A stretch of DNA of 54,874 bases, taken from contig JAFSAI010000015.1 of the NCBI GenBank assembly GCA_017441065.1, forward strand, positions 1 to 54,874. The letters run 5' to 3'. The position numbers were made by a program, and so were the translations under genes. Positions 34,985 to 44,305 of this stretch are shown piece by piece (position 1 is the first letter of the stretch; every line of letters starts with the position of its first letter). The notes beneath the pieces are model-generated. The model saw only the letters and a list, made by a program, of their open reading frames with translations. It did no database searches and was not told the DNA's origin. Source of the stretch: Bacilli bacterium (GTDB lineage Bacteria; Bacillota_I; Bacilli_A; RF39; UBA660).

Positions 34985-35112
34985 GCATATATTTTGTTAC
35001 AATTTTGATTTTGCTTTTTTTAATATACCTAACGAATATACTTATCCGTGATAGCACCCGCTGATTATTCGATAACTATCATCCTCGTCAACCAAAGTGG
35101 TCCATGCGCTAA
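34985..35112 (-). ncRNA. glmS ribozyme
   Basis: The glmS leader contains the catalytic core GTTGACGAGGATGATAGTTA followed by TCGAATAATCAGCGGGTG and CTATCACGG, which match the conserved pieces of the glmS ribozyme. The expected cleavage site is A35110|G35109 in AGCGC. GlcN6P acts as cofactor for self-cleavage and lowers glmS mRNA. The P1/P2 stem is very short here (ACC/GGT with a 5-nt loop region), smaller than in Bacillus subtilis. The 3' boundary, including the peripheral helices, is approximate. Confidence 0.93.
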
Positions 35113-35153
35113 CAACAAAATTACAACCTTTCTTATTTTATTGCTTTAAAGAG

Positions 35154-35182
35154 ATTATACCATCTCTTTATAATATATGCAA
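35154..35182 (-). promoter_or_regulatory. Promoter of glmS, overlapped by an inverted repeat
   Basis: TTGCAT (35182-35177), 17-nt spacer, TATAAT (35159-35154). An 8-bp perfect inverted repeat, AAAGAGAT/ATCTCTTT (35148-35155 and 35162-35169), covers the -10 and could bind a repressor. Confidence 0.7.
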
Positions 35183-35214
35183 AAAAAAGACAAAGTTATA
35201 TGTCAACTTTATCT
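35181..35214 (-). terminator. Terminator of the SRP operon
   Basis: AGATAAAGTT and AACTTTGTCT pair with one G-U, followed by eight T on the minus strand. Confidence 0.75.
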
Positions 35215-35409
35215 ATCATCATCTTTATAATAATCAGTTTCTAAGTCCCCATCATATTCAAAATCATATGGGTCTTGTCTGCCTTTCATAACTTCTTCTT
35301 TTTCATGTTTATCTAAACCAATCATATCACATTCTTCAGATAAACTATTATGTTTACCATCATCACCTGAATTAGCAAGTGCTTTAATAACTTCCCAAAT
35401 AAGTCCCAT
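35209..35409 (-). CDS. Small acidic protein downstream of ffh
   Basis: A 66-residue very acidic protein ending DGDLETDYYKDDDR, with a short hydrophobic start (MGLIWEVIKALANSGDD). AGGAGATGTT in RBS position lies between the ffh stop and this start (8-nt gap), so it is part of the ftsY-ylxM-ffh transcript. Not recognised. A Cys-containing segment (EECDMIGLDKHEKEEV) is the only other notable feature. Confidence 0.6.
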   Translation of the reverse strand: MGLIWEVIKALANSGDDGKHNSLSEECDMIGLDKHEKEEVMKGRQDPYDFEYDGDLETDYYKDDDR

Positions 35410-35417
35410 AACATCTC

Positions 35418-36725
35418 CTAGAAAGGCATTTTCATTTTACCATTACTCATTTGTTTCATCATTTTTTGCATCATTTCAAATTGTTTTAAAAGCCTATTAA
35501 CTTCTTCAACACTTCTTCCACTACCTTTAGCAATTCTTTGCTTACGCGTAGCTTTTAATACTTCTGGATGTCTTCTTTCATATGGTGTCATTGAAAGTAT
35601 TATTGCTTCAACATGAGCCATATCTTTTGGATCAATATTTATATTATTAAGTCCCATATTTCTAGCACCAGGTAACATTTTTAAAATATTTTCTAAAGGT
35701 CCTAATTTTTTTATTTGTTTCATTGTTGTTAAGAAATCTTCTAAATCAAAAGTACCTTTTTTCAATTTTTCTGCTTGTATTTTCGCATCATCTTCAGATA
35801 CAATTCCTTCAACTTTTTCTGCAATTGATAAGATATCACCCATATCTAAGATACGTTCAGCCATTCTTACTGGATAGAATTCACTTAATCCATCCATTTT
35901 TTCAGAATCTCCAACAAATTTAATTGGAACATTAGTTAAATGTCTTAAAGATAGTGCTACTCCACCTTTTGTATCGCCATCCATTTTAGTAAGAATACAA
36001 CCAGTTAATGATAAGTTTTCGTTAAATCCTGTTATAACATTAATTGCATCTTGTCCCATCATTGCATCGATAACTAAAATAATTTCATTTAAAGATACAC
36101 TACTAGCTACATCTTTTAATTCTTGCATTAAAACTTCATCAATTTGAAGTCTACCAGCTGTATCTATTATTACATAATCTAATTCATTTTCTTTGGCATA
36201 TTCTATAGAATGATTAACAATTTCTAATACATTTTTATTATCTTCAGTATAAACTGGTATATTTAAAGAATTACCAATTTGTTTTAATTGATCAATTGCA
36301 GCAGGTCTATAAATATCACATGCTACAAGTAATGGTTTACGACTATGTTTTTTTCTTAACATATTAGCAAGTTTACCAGCAGTTGTTGTTTTACCACTAC
36401 CTTGAAGACCACATAACATAATTACTTCAAACTTATCTTCAGTATGAAGTGGTACATAATCTCCACCTAGTAGTTCTACTAATTCATCTTTAACAATTTT
36501 AATAAATACTTCATCTGGTTTTAAACTTTTAGATACTTCTTCTCCTAAAGCTTTTTCTTTTACTTTACTAGTAAATTCTTTTACAACACTATAATTAACA
36601 TCGGCTTCAAGCAAAGCCATTCTGATTTCTTTCATCGCATCATTAATATTATCTTCAGTAATTTTACCCATACCTCTAATATTCTTGATTGCGTTTGAAA
36701 TTCTATCTCCCATATATTCAAACAT
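35418..36725 (-). CDS. ffh: Signal recognition particle protein Ffh
   Basis: A 435-residue SRP54 GTPase that binds SRP RNA and signal peptides on the ribosome. N domain 1-90, G domain with GLQGSGKTTTAGKLA and DTAGRLQID, TKMDGDTKGG, and a Met-rich M domain ending QMMQKMMKQMSNGKMKMPF. RBS AAGGAG. It is 2 nt after ylxM and followed by the small acidic gene. Confidence 0.98.
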   Translation of the reverse strand: MFEYMGDRISNAIKNIRGMGKITEDNINDAMKEIRMALLEADVNYSVVKEFTSKVKEKALGEEVSKSLKPDEVFIKIVKDELVELLGGDYVPLHTEDKFEVIMLCGLQGSGKTTTAGKLANMLRKKHSRKPLLVACDIYRPAAIDQLKQIGNSLNIPVYTEDNKNVLEIVNHSIEYAKENELDYVIIDTAGRLQIDEVLMQELKDVASSVSLNEIILVIDAMMGQDAINVITGFNENLSLTGCILTKMDGDTKGGVALSLRHLTNVPIKFVGDSEKMDGLSEFYPVRMAERILDMGDILSIAEKVEGIVSEDDAKIQAEKLKKGTFDLEDFLTTMKQIKKLGPLENILKMLPGARNMGLNNINIDPKDMAHVEAIILSMTPYERRHPEVLKATRKQRIAKGSGRSVEEVNRLLKQFEMMQKMMKQMSNGKMKMPF

Positions 36726-36727
36726 AT

Positions 36728-37030
36728 TTATTCTCCTTTAATTATTTTTTCTATTTCTTCTTTAATCTTATTTATATCATTTATTTCTAATAAATTATTT
36801 AATTTATTATTCTTTTCATATATTCTTAAAGCATTTTCTAAAGTATCTAATTTTTTTTCAGCATTTTTTATAATAATACCTACTCTACTTTTAGATATTT
36901 CCTTAATATCAGCAATTTCTTGCATTGATAAATTTTCTCCATAATATAAATCAAATATTTCTGAAGTCTTATCATTAATTAAATCTTTATAAATTAAATA
37001 TAATTCATTATAATACAAAAATTTTTCCAT
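36728..37030 (-). CDS. ylxM: YlxM/p13-like HTH protein
   Basis: A 100-residue UPF0122 protein. The sigma70 region 4-like HTH reads YYGENLSMQEIADIKEISKSRVGIIIKNAE, preceded by LYLIYKDLINDKTSEIFDLY. In Bacilli and streptococci YlxM sits before ffh and modulates SRP GTPase activity. Its ATG overlaps the ftsY stop (TAATG). Confidence 0.92.
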   Translation of the reverse strand: MEKFLYYNELYLIYKDLINDKTSEIFDLYYGENLSMQEIADIKEISKSRVGIIIKNAEKKLDTLENALRIYEKNNKLNNLLEINDINKIKEEIEKIIKGE

Positions 37031-38022
37031 TAAATCATATCCTTAAATAAACCATATATATAATTTTCAATATCAAAAGGTTTTAAATCAGTCATTTTTT
37101 CGCCTAAACCAATAAATTTTACCGGTAAATTAACTTCTTCTTTAATAGCAAGCACTATTCCACCTTTAGCAGTACCATCTAACTTAGTTAATACAATACC
37201 TGTTATATTAGTTATTTCTTTAAAAGATTTAGCTTGCATAATACCATTTTGTCCAGTTGAGGCATCAATAACCAGTAAAGTTTCATGTGGTGCCCCTTCA
37301 ATATGAGTTTCAATTACTTTATTTATCTTTTCTAATTCTTTCATTAAATTAACTTTATTTTGAAGTCTTCCTGCAGTATCTATTAAAACTATATCTGCAT
37401 TTAGTTCTTTTGCTTTAATAAGTCCATCATAAATGACACTTGCTGGATCTGTTTCTTCTTTACCATAGAATTCTGCTCCAGTACGATTTGCCCATATTCC
37501 AAGTTGATTAACTGCTCCTGCTCTAAAAGTGTCCCCTGCAATCATCATTACTTTTTTACCTTCACTTATGTACTTATGAGCAAGTTTGGCAATTGTAGTT
37601 GTTTTACCTACGCCATTAACTCCAACCATTAATATAACTGTTGGTCCACTTGATGCTATATTTATTTTATCTGATAAACTTTCTCCTTCAACATAAATAA
37701 TTAGTAATTCATCTACTATTACTTCCTTTAAATATTCTGTATCTGTTATATTTTCAGATTTTACTCTGTCTCTTAATTTGTCCATAAACTTCATTACAGT
37801 ATTAACACCAATATCAGCCATAATTAAAATATTTTCTAATTCTTCAAAATATTCTTCATTAACTTTTGTATATTTAATACCTAATACATTTAATTTAGAA
37901 ATAAAATTCTCACGAGTCTTTTTTAATCCTTCATCATAGTTTTTTATTTCTTCTTGTTCTATTTTATCTTTAACTTCTTCTTTTTTAGAAATCAAGTTTT
38001 TTAATTTATTGAAAAATCCCAT
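37030..38022 (-). CDS. ftsY: SRP receptor FtsY
   Basis: A 330-residue SRP receptor GTPase. A short charged N-terminus (KEEVKDKIEQEE) is followed by the N domain and the G domain with GVNGVGKTTTIAKLA, DTAGRLQNK, TKLDGTAKGG and the closing GLGEKMTDLKPFD. ATG 38022 with AGGGGTG upstream is preferred to GTG 38031. First gene of the ftsY-ylxM-ffh unit, divergent from rnj. Confidence 0.97.
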   Translation of the reverse strand: MGFFNKLKNLISKKEEVKDKIEQEEIKNYDEGLKKTRENFISKLNVLGIKYTKVNEEYFEELENILIMADIGVNTVMKFMDKLRDRVKSENITDTEYLKEVIVDELLIIYVEGESLSDKINIASSGPTVILMVGVNGVGKTTTIAKLAHKYISEGKKVMMIAGDTFRAGAVNQLGIWANRTGAEFYGKEETDPASVIYDGLIKAKELNADIVLIDTAGRLQNKVNLMKELEKINKVIETHIEGAPHETLLVIDASTGQNGIMQAKSFKEITNITGIVLTKLDGTAKGGIVLAIKEEVNLPVKFIGLGEKMTDLKPFDIENYIYGLFKDMI

Positions 38023-38086
38023 TACATTCACCCCTTTAATAATACCAAACTTAAGAGTTTTTTAAAACACTTTTACACTAAATTTG

Positions 38087-38115
38087 TAGACAATAATGGC
38101 ATTTTAAGGTATAAT
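38087..38115 (+). promoter_or_regulatory. Promoter of the RNase J gene
   Basis: TAGACA (38087-38092), 17-nt spacer, TATAAT (38110-38115), about 45 nt before ATG 38160. Confidence 0.75.
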
Positions 38116-38159
38116 TAATATCAGTTTAAAACTTTTTATTTATAAGAAAGAGGGAAATT

Positions 38160-39836
38160 ATGAAAGAAAACTGTGCAACGAGTATAGTTGCTTTAGGTGG
38201 TCTTGGTGAAGTTGGTAAAAACATGTATGTTATTACCCATGACGATGAAATTATTATTATAGATGCTGGAGTTATGTTTCCAGAAATTGGACTTTTAGGT
38301 GTTGACTATGTTATTCAAGATGTAACATATTTAAAACAAAACGAAAGTAAAATTAAAGCTTTATTTATAACTCATGGTCATGAAGATCATATTGGTGGAA
38401 TACCTTTTCTTTTACAACAAGTAAATATTCCAGTAATATATGCACCAAAAATTGCTAAAGATTTAATAAATAAAAAATTAGAAGAAAGATGTATTAACTA
38501 TAAAAATATTGAAGTAATAGACAAAGACTTAGTAGTTGATTTTAAACACATGAAAGTGGAATTTGTTAACACTACTCACTCTATTCCAGATAGTTTTGCA
38601 TTAGTTATTCATACTCCAAATGGTATTATTTTTGAAACAGGAGACTTTAAATTTGACTTAACTCCAATTGGACCAATGGCTGATATTCACAAAATGGCAA
38701 GACTTGGAGATGAAGGTGTTACACTTTTATTAAGTGATTCAACTAATGCTTTATCTTCAGGATTTTCTAATAGTGAATCTGTAGTAGACGATACATTAAA
38801 TGATATTATAGGTCGTCATGTTGGTCGTGTTATTATTGCAACATTTGCATCTAATATATTCCGTGTTAAACATATTGTTGAAACATGTAAAAAATACAAT
38901 CGTAAAATTATCGTATTTGGAAGAAGTATGGAAGCATCAATTGAACTTGCACTTAATAATGGACTTATTACTGATAAATCTATGTTTATTGATAGTAATC
39001 AAGCTAAAAATTTAAAACGTACTGAAATATGTATTTTATGTACAGGTTCTCAAGGAGAACCACTTGCAGCACTATCTCGTATTGCAAATGGAACACATAA
39101 ACAAATATCTTTACTTCCAGATGATTTAGTAATATTTTCATCAAGTCCAATACCAGGAAATTCTGAAAGTATTAACAGAATAATAAATAAACTTTATTTA
39201 AAAGGTGTAAGAGTATTTACTAATACAGAATTTAGTGATATTCATACATCAGGACATGCTAAATTAGAAGAATTAAAATGGATGCTTAGAATTATTAAAC
39301 CTAAATATTTTATGCCAATGCATGGTGAGTTTAGAATGTTAAAACAACATGCCAATATTGCTACTTTATGTGATGTTCCAGAAGAAAATACATTTATATG
39401 TGGTAATGGTGATGTTGTTGAACTTAAAGATGGTAAAGTTTATAGAAATGGTACAATTCAAGCGGGAGATGTTTATGTTGACGGTTCTCGTGTTGGAGAT
39501 GTTGGAAGTGTTGTTATTAAAGATCGTAAACTTATGAGCCAAGATGGAATACTTATAACAATATTAAATATTAATACATTAACTAGAAAATTATTAATTA
39601 AACCAAATGTTACTGCTAGAGGATTTGTTCTTGTTAATGAAAACCAAGAATTAATGAATAAAATAGAAAATAAAATTAGTGAAATTGTTAATAATTTCTT
39701 AAAAAATTCTATTTATAACTATACAGACTTAAAAAATCAAGTTATCTTAGAGTTACTTCCATTTATTAACGAATTAACTGGAAGAAGACCAATAATCCTA
39801 CCAGTAATTATGGAAGTTAATAGAAAAGAAGATTAA
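38160..39836 (+). CDS. rnj: Ribonuclease J
   Basis: A 558-residue metallo-beta-lactamase/beta-CASP RNase with endo- and 5'-3' exonuclease activity in mRNA decay and rRNA processing. GGLGEVGKNMYVI opens the protein, the zinc motif is THGHEDHIGG, with later D in ETGDFKFD, and the beta-CASP region has SGHAKLEELKWML and PMHGEFRML. Bacilli often carry RnjA and RnjB; which this is cannot be told. RBS AGAGGGA. Confidence 0.96.
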   Translation: MKENCATSIVALGGLGEVGKNMYVITHDDEIIIIDAGVMFPEIGLLGVDYVIQDVTYLKQNESKIKALFITHGHEDHIGGIPFLLQQVNIPVIYAPKIAKDLINKKLEERCINYKNIEVIDKDLVVDFKHMKVEFVNTTHSIPDSFALVIHTPNGIIFETGDFKFDLTPIGPMADIHKMARLGDEGVTLLLSDSTNALSSGFSNSESVVDDTLNDIIGRHVGRVIIATFASNIFRVKHIVETCKKYNRKIIVFGRSMEASIELALNNGLITDKSMFIDSNQAKNLKRTEICILCTGSQGEPLAALSRIANGTHKQISLLPDDLVIFSSSPIPGNSESINRIINKLYLKGVRVFTNTEFSDIHTSGHAKLEELKWMLRIIKPKYFMPMHGEFRMLKQHANIATLCDVPEENTFICGNGDVVELKDGKVYRNGTIQAGDVYVDGSRVGDVGSVVIKDRKLMSQDGILITILNINTLTRKLLIKPNVTARGFVLVNENQELMNKIENKISEIVNNFLKNSIYNYTDLKNQVILELLPFINELTGRRPIILPVIMEVNRKED

Positions 39837-39868
39837 AAAAACACAAATTATAAAAATTTGTGTTTTTT
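39835..39868. terminator. Bidirectional terminator between rnj and the lipoprotein gene
   Basis: CACAAATT and AATTTGTG form an 8-bp hairpin extended by A/T runs on both sides. Confidence 0.8.
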
Positions 39869-40556
39869 ATTGTTTACTTAAACTTAATTTTAATTCTTCT
39901 TCTAACTTTTTACATGTATATGCATAATAGTCATTTAATTTATGTTCTTCTTCACAACTCACTTCATGTACGAAAGTTGCAAAATCAATAAACATTTCAA
40001 ATAAAGATGGATATCCATTACTTAAAACAATTAAATTACCAAATGATGCATACCAAATATCTTCAGGTACACAAGTTGGTATTTGTTGCATTACCATCAT
40101 TATATGCAATTCTTTAAGATATGTTTGAATCGGTATCCCAGAATTTAACATAAGCATATAAATTGCTCGTAAATAATCATCTTTCATAGGACTTCTTAAA
40201 TCATAATCCATATCTAAATAATTTTTTATTACTAAATTATAATCTATATTTGCATCATATAATTTTTCATTTAATGATATCTCCAAAATTTCTTCTGGTG
40301 TTAATTCTATTGAAGGTGTATCACCCATATTTTCATAAGAATTATCATTTCCAGTGATAGGAATTGTTGGAGTTATAATTTCATCTATTATATCCTTACT
40401 CCCGCCACGGAGGCTGTCATCATCATTTAGACTTCCTTCAAGCACTGTATCAGTCATAGGACTTTCTGCTCTCTTATTTGGTGTACTGCAAGCTGTTGCA
40501 GTTATGGCTATTACATCTGCTAACAAGATTAATAATAACCTATTTTTTAAATTCAT
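39867..40556 (-). CDS. Putative lipoprotein, 229 residues
   Basis: The N-terminus MNLKNRLLLILLADVIAITA ends in a plausible lipobox (TATAC, Cys23) followed by a Ser/Pro/Asp-rich linker. The acidic C-terminal two thirds (EEILEISLNEKLYDANIDYN and onward) is helical with scattered Cys. I do not recognise the family. It should be anchored outside the membrane. RBS AGAGGAA. A single gene between two terminators. Confidence 0.7.
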   Translation of the reverse strand: MNLKNRLLLILLADVIAITATACSTPNKRAESPMTDTVLEGSLNDDDSLRGGSKDIIDEIITPTIPITGNDNSYENMGDTPSIELTPEEILEISLNEKLYDANIDYNLVIKNYLDMDYDLRSPMKDDYLRAIYMLMLNSGIPIQTYLKELHIMMVMQQIPTCVPEDIWYASFGNLIVLSNGYPSLFEMFIDFATFVHEVSCEEEHKLNDYYAYTCKKLEEELKLSLSKQ

Positions 40557-40615
40557 TTTAAATTTATTCCTCTTTTCGTAAGATAAATTATATCACTGCC
40601 ATAATAAAAGTCAAT

Positions 40616-40644
40616 ATAAAAAGAAGCTAATTATTTAGCTTCTT
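40616..40644 (-). terminator. Terminator of rny
   Basis: AAGAAGCTAA and TTAGCTTCTT form a 10-bp hairpin with a 4-nt loop followed by T residues; it contains the rny stop. Confidence 0.8.
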
Positions 40645-42184
40645 CTTGTGCTCTAGTTTCTCTTATAACAGTAATCTTAATTGTACCAGGATATTGCATT
40701 TCAGATTCAATTTTTTCTTTCATTTCTCTAGCTATTTTATAACTATTCGCATCATCAATCTCACCAGGTTTAACCATTACTCTTATTTCTCTACCAGCTT
40801 GCATTGCATAAGCTTTTTCAACACCTTCAAAAGAATTTCCAATTTCTTCAAGTTGTTCTAAACGTTTAATGTAATTTTCTAATGAATCGTTTCTAGCTCC
40901 TGGACGTGCTGCTGATAAAGTATCTGCTACACTTACTAAAACTGCAATTATTGTTTTTGGAGATTTATCACCATGATGAGATGCAATTGCATCTATAACA
41001 GTTTCGTTTTCATGATATTTTTTAGCAATTTGTTCTCCAACTTCAACATGACTTCCTTCAATTTCAAAGTCTATTGACTTACCTATATCATGTAAAAGTC
41101 CAGCTCTTTTTGCAAGTGTTACATTTTCACCAATTTCTGAAGCCATAAGACCACATAAATTAGCTACTTCAATTGAATGTTTTAAAGCATTTTGTCCGTA
41201 ACTTGTTCTAAAATTTAATTTACCAACTAAATTAATAAGTTCTGGATCCATTTTAGATATACCTAAATCAGTAATTGCATTATTACCAATTTCAGTTATT
41301 TTATTAAATACATCTTTACAAGTTTTATCATATACTTCTTCAATTCTACTTGGATGTATTCTTCCATCTTTAATTAAAGTTTCAATAGTAATCTTTGCTA
41401 TTTCTCTTCTTAAAGGATCAAATGAAGAAATAACTATAGTTTCAGGTGTATCATCAATTATTAAATCAACTCCTGTAACAGATTCAAATGTTCTAATATT
41501 TCTTCCTTCTCTACCAATTAGTCTACCTTTCATTTCATCATTTGGCAAATCAATAGTAGATACTGTTTGAGTACCAACTACATCATCAGCGTATCTTTCC
41601 ATACTACTAACAATTAATTGTTTAGCTTTATCATTTGCTATTAATTTAGCTTTAGCTTCTTCATCTCTAATATATTCAGCAATTTCTAAAGACATATCTG
41701 ATTCAACTTTAGCCATAATTAAATCATGCGCTTTTTCTTTGCTTAATCCTGAGATTTTTTCAAGTTCTTCAACTTCTTGTTTAAGAAGTTTATCCATCTT
41801 TTCTTCTTTTTCTTGTAAACTTTGTTGTTTAACTAACAAATTATTTTCTTTTTCTTCTAAAGCCATATCACGTTTTTGTAATATTTCTTCTCTTTTATCT
41901 AAGTTATTTTCACGACTAATAAGTCTATCTTCACTATCTTTTATCTCTTGTTTTTTTTCTTTTATTTCAGCACTAGTTTGTTGCTTTAATTTATAAGATT
42001 CTTCTTTAAGTTCTAAAAGCGTATCTCTTTTATGTTTTTCTGCTTCTTTTTTAGCATCATCTAATAATTTATTAGCTTTATTTTGAGCATTTGCAACTTT
42101 AAAGTAATTAAATATTACCATTGCTACAGCTCCAATAATTATTCCAAGAAATAGAAGTAAGATGATACTGGCTACATTATCCAT
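40631..42184 (-). CDS. rny: Ribonuclease Y
   Basis: A 517-residue membrane-anchored endonuclease that starts mRNA decay. One N-terminal helix (ASIILLLFLGIIIGAVAMVI), a long Glu/Lys coiled coil (30-190), a KH domain (LIGREGRNIRTFESVTGVDL) and an HD domain with HDIGKSID and ASHHGD. RBS GGAGTGG. Downstream of recA as in Bacillus, separated by a recA terminator. Confidence 0.97.
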   Translation of the reverse strand: MDNVASIILLLFLGIIIGAVAMVIFNYFKVANAQNKANKLLDDAKKEAEKHKRDTLLELKEESYKLKQQTSAEIKEKKQEIKDSEDRLISRENNLDKREEILQKRDMALEEKENNLLVKQQSLQEKEEKMDKLLKQEVEELEKISGLSKEKAHDLIMAKVESDMSLEIAEYIRDEEAKAKLIANDKAKQLIVSSMERYADDVVGTQTVSTIDLPNDEMKGRLIGREGRNIRTFESVTGVDLIIDDTPETIVISSFDPLRREIAKITIETLIKDGRIHPSRIEEVYDKTCKDVFNKITEIGNNAITDLGISKMDPELINLVGKLNFRTSYGQNALKHSIEVANLCGLMASEIGENVTLAKRAGLLHDIGKSIDFEIEGSHVEVGEQIAKKYHENETVIDAIASHHGDKSPKTIIAVLVSVADTLSAARPGARNDSLENYIKRLEQLEEIGNSFEGVEKAYAMQAGREIRVMVKPGEIDDANSYKIAREMKEKIESEMQYPGTIKITVIRETRAQEEAK

Positions 42185-42286
42185 CTTTCCACTCCATTTC
42201 TATTTTACAGAAAATATATTAAATATAATTATCTATATTTTTATTATAACCTTACATAAGTCATTTAGCAAGAAAAAATATTTTAT

Positions 42287-42312
42287 AAAAAAGAAGACTA
42301 TATGTCTTCTTT
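42287..42312 (-). terminator. Terminator of recA
   Basis: AAGAAGAC and GTCTTCTT form an 8-bp hairpin with a 5-nt loop and six T on the minus strand; it overlaps the recA stop. Confidence 0.75.
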
Positions 42313-43329
42313 AGATTCACTTTTTGGTTTATCAAAACCATAATGTTCATAAATTTTTTCTTCAATTTCTTCAGCCATTTCAGGATTACCTCTAAGCATT
42401 GCTTTAACATTTTCCTTACCTTGACCAATCTTTTCACCTTTATATGCATACCATGCACCACTTTTATCTATAACACCAATTTCACTTCCAATATCAACTA
42501 ATTCACCTTCATGTGAAATTCCTTCTCCATACATTATATCAACACATGCAGTTTTAAATGGAGGTGCTACTTTGTTTTTTACTACTTTAATATTAGTTCT
42601 GTTTCCTAAAACTTGATCACCTTGTTTAATTTGTTCACCACGACGAATATCAAGTCTAACACTTGAATAGAACTTAAGTGCTCTACCACCTGGAGTAGTT
42701 TCTGGATTACCAAATAGTACTCCAACTTTTTCTCTTAATTGATTAATAAAAATTGCTGTTGTATTAGTCTTATTTAATGTTCCTGAAATTTTTCTTAATG
42801 CTTGAGACATAAGTCTTGCTTGAAGTCCAACATGACTATCTCCCATTTCACCATCTATTTCAGCTTGAGGTACTAAAGCTGCAACTGAGTCAATTACGAT
42901 TAAATCTATTGCTTCACTTTTAACTAAAGCATCGCAAATTTCTAATGCTTGTTCACCAGTATCAGGTTGACTTAATAAAAGCTCATTAATATCAACACCT
43001 AAACTTCTAGCATAAACTGGATCAAGTGCATGTTCTGCATCAATGAATGCAGCTCTACCACCAGCTTTTTGTGCAGCAGCTATAGCTTGCAATGCAATTG
43101 TTGTTTTACCAGAAGATTCTGGTCCATAAATTTCAATAATTCTTCCTTTAGGAAATCCCCCAACACCTAATGCAACATCTAGAGCGATGGAACCTGTGCT
43201 CGTTACATCTATTTTAATATGTTCGTCAGCCCCTAATTTCATAATAGCACCAGCACCAAATTGTTTTTCAATATCTTTTAAAACTTGTTCTAATGCTTTA
43301 TCTGTATTTTTAACATCTTTTGATTTCAT
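42298..43329 (-). CDS. recA: Recombinase RecA
   Basis: A 343-residue RecA for homologous recombination and LexA co-protease activity. Walker [10 protein letters not shown], Walker [13 protein letters not shown], and the L2 region [21 protein letters not shown] are intact. The frame opens at ATG 43359, but that ATG overlaps the -10 hexamer. ATG 43329 has GAAGGAG and is the real start. The promoter region carries a LexA box, so SOS control is likely. Confidence 0.98.
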   Translation of the reverse strand: MKSKDVKNTDKALEQVLKDIEKQFGAGAIMKLGADEHIKIDVTSTGSIALDVALGVGGFPKGRIIEIYGPESSGKTTIALQAIAAAQKAGGRAAFIDAEHALDPVYARSLGVDINELLLSQPDTGEQALEICDALVKSEAIDLIVIDSVAALVPQAEIDGEMGDSHVGLQARLMSQALRKISGTLNKTNTTAIFINQLREKVGVLFGNPETTPGGRALKFYSSVRLDIRRGEQIKQGDQVLGNRTNIKVVKNKVAPPFKTACVDIMYGEGISHEGELVDIGSEIGVIDKSGAWYAYKGEKIGQGKENVKAMLRGNPEMAEEIEEKIYEHYGFDKPKSESKEDI

Positions 43330-43357
43330 TTTTTCTCCTTCACTCTCTGATAATTTC

Positions 43358-43386
43358 ATTTTACATTATTATTTTCTTATTGTCAA
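43358..43386 (-). promoter_or_regulatory. recA promoter
   Basis: TTGACA (43386-43381), 17-nt spacer, TAAAAT (43363-43358). Confidence 0.85.
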
Positions 43387-43394
43387 CAAGAAAA

Positions 43395-43408
43395 CGAACG
43401 AATGTTCA
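43395..43408. promoter_or_regulatory. LexA (DinR) box of recA
   Basis: CGAACGAATGTTCA holds the GAAC-N4-GTTC palindrome of the Gram-positive SOS box. It lies 9 nt upstream of the recA -35 hexamer, where a repressor could block the promoter. Confidence 0.8.
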
Positions 43409-43410
43409 TA

Positions 43411-43440
43411 AAATAAAAATAACTATTCGCGATAGTTATT
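43411..43440 (-). terminator. Terminator of dnaB-dnaI
   Basis: AATAACTAT and ATAGTTATT form a 9-bp hairpin with a 5-nt loop followed by T-rich sequence on the minus strand. Confidence 0.75.
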
Positions 43441-44304
43441 TCCAAGTAATTCTATATCATCTGTTAAGAATTTAATTCTTTCAATCAATCTTTTTGCCTT
43501 AACTAAATCTTCATTATCTTTAGTTAAACTTAAATGTTTTTCTAACTCTGAAATTGTTAGATTAGAAGTAAAAAATGTTGGCATTCCATTATTCATTCTT
43601 GACTGCATTATTGTTCCCAAGATTTCATCTCTACCCCATTCGGTAACTTTTTCCGCACCAATATCATCAAGTAAAAGAATATCCACATTTTCTAAATAAT
43701 ATAATTTATCCCCCACAAAGCTTAAATTTTCTTTTAATTTTCTAAGCAACTCTGGAACATATACTATTTCTGTTTTTACACCATATTTATTTTTCAACTC
43801 ATTTAAAAGTGCTGCTAATAAATATGTTTTTCCTGTACCAAAATTACCATGTAAATATAATCCTTTATTAGTAGTATATGGATCAAATTTATCATAATAT
43901 TCTTTTATCCATTTAATGATTTCTGTTCTATTTTTAGTTATTTTTATATCTTTTAATTTAGCACTTTCTAAAACACTTTGATTTGTTTTTTTAGACTCTG
44001 CTAGTTTCATCGCTTTCTTTTTATATTTACAAGGAATATAAGAAAAACATAAATTACTTTCTTTCATTTCAGGAAAATAAACATAACCTTTAACTTTATT
44101 TTGACATTCATATAAATTACTACAATTTTTACAATGAGAAAGTTCTTCTAATGAATCAAACAATTTAATAGTATTCTTTTTTGCTTCATCTTCACTAAGT
44201 TTTAACTTTTTTACTAAAGCTTTATAATCATCATTATTTAATGCTTCATTATACAAAGAATCTTGTTTTTGTTTAAAATTTTTACTATCAATTTTTAATT
44301 CCAT
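43423..44304 (-). CDS. dnaI: Helicase loader DnaI
   Basis: A 293-residue AAA+ ATPase that loads the replicative helicase. An N-terminal zinc-type region has Cys in CKNCSNLYECQ and later CFSYIPCKY. The ATPase domain has Walker A HGNFGTGKTYL, Walker B DILLLDDIGAE and sensor FFTSNLT. It starts 1 nt after the dnaB stop with its RBS (AAAGGAG) inside dnaB. Confidence 0.94.
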   Translation of the reverse strand: MELKIDSKNFKQKQDSLYNEALNNDDYKALVKKLKLSEDEAKKNTIKLFDSLEELSHCKNCSNLYECQNKVKGYVYFPEMKESNLCFSYIPCKYKKKAMKLAESKKTNQSVLESAKLKDIKITKNRTEIIKWIKEYYDKFDPYTTNKGLYLHGNFGTGKTYLLAALLNELKNKYGVKTEIVYVPELLRKLKENLSFVGDKLYYLENVDILLLDDIGAEKVTEWGRDEILGTIMQSRMNNGMPTFFTSNLTISELEKHLSLTKDNEDLVKAKRLIERIKFLTDDIELLGNNYRE

Positions 44305-44305
44305 T

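Noticed and set aside
35097-35291. 64-residue ORF on the plus strand
   Set aside because: It is antisense to the glmS ribozyme, promoter and SRP terminator; no RBS.
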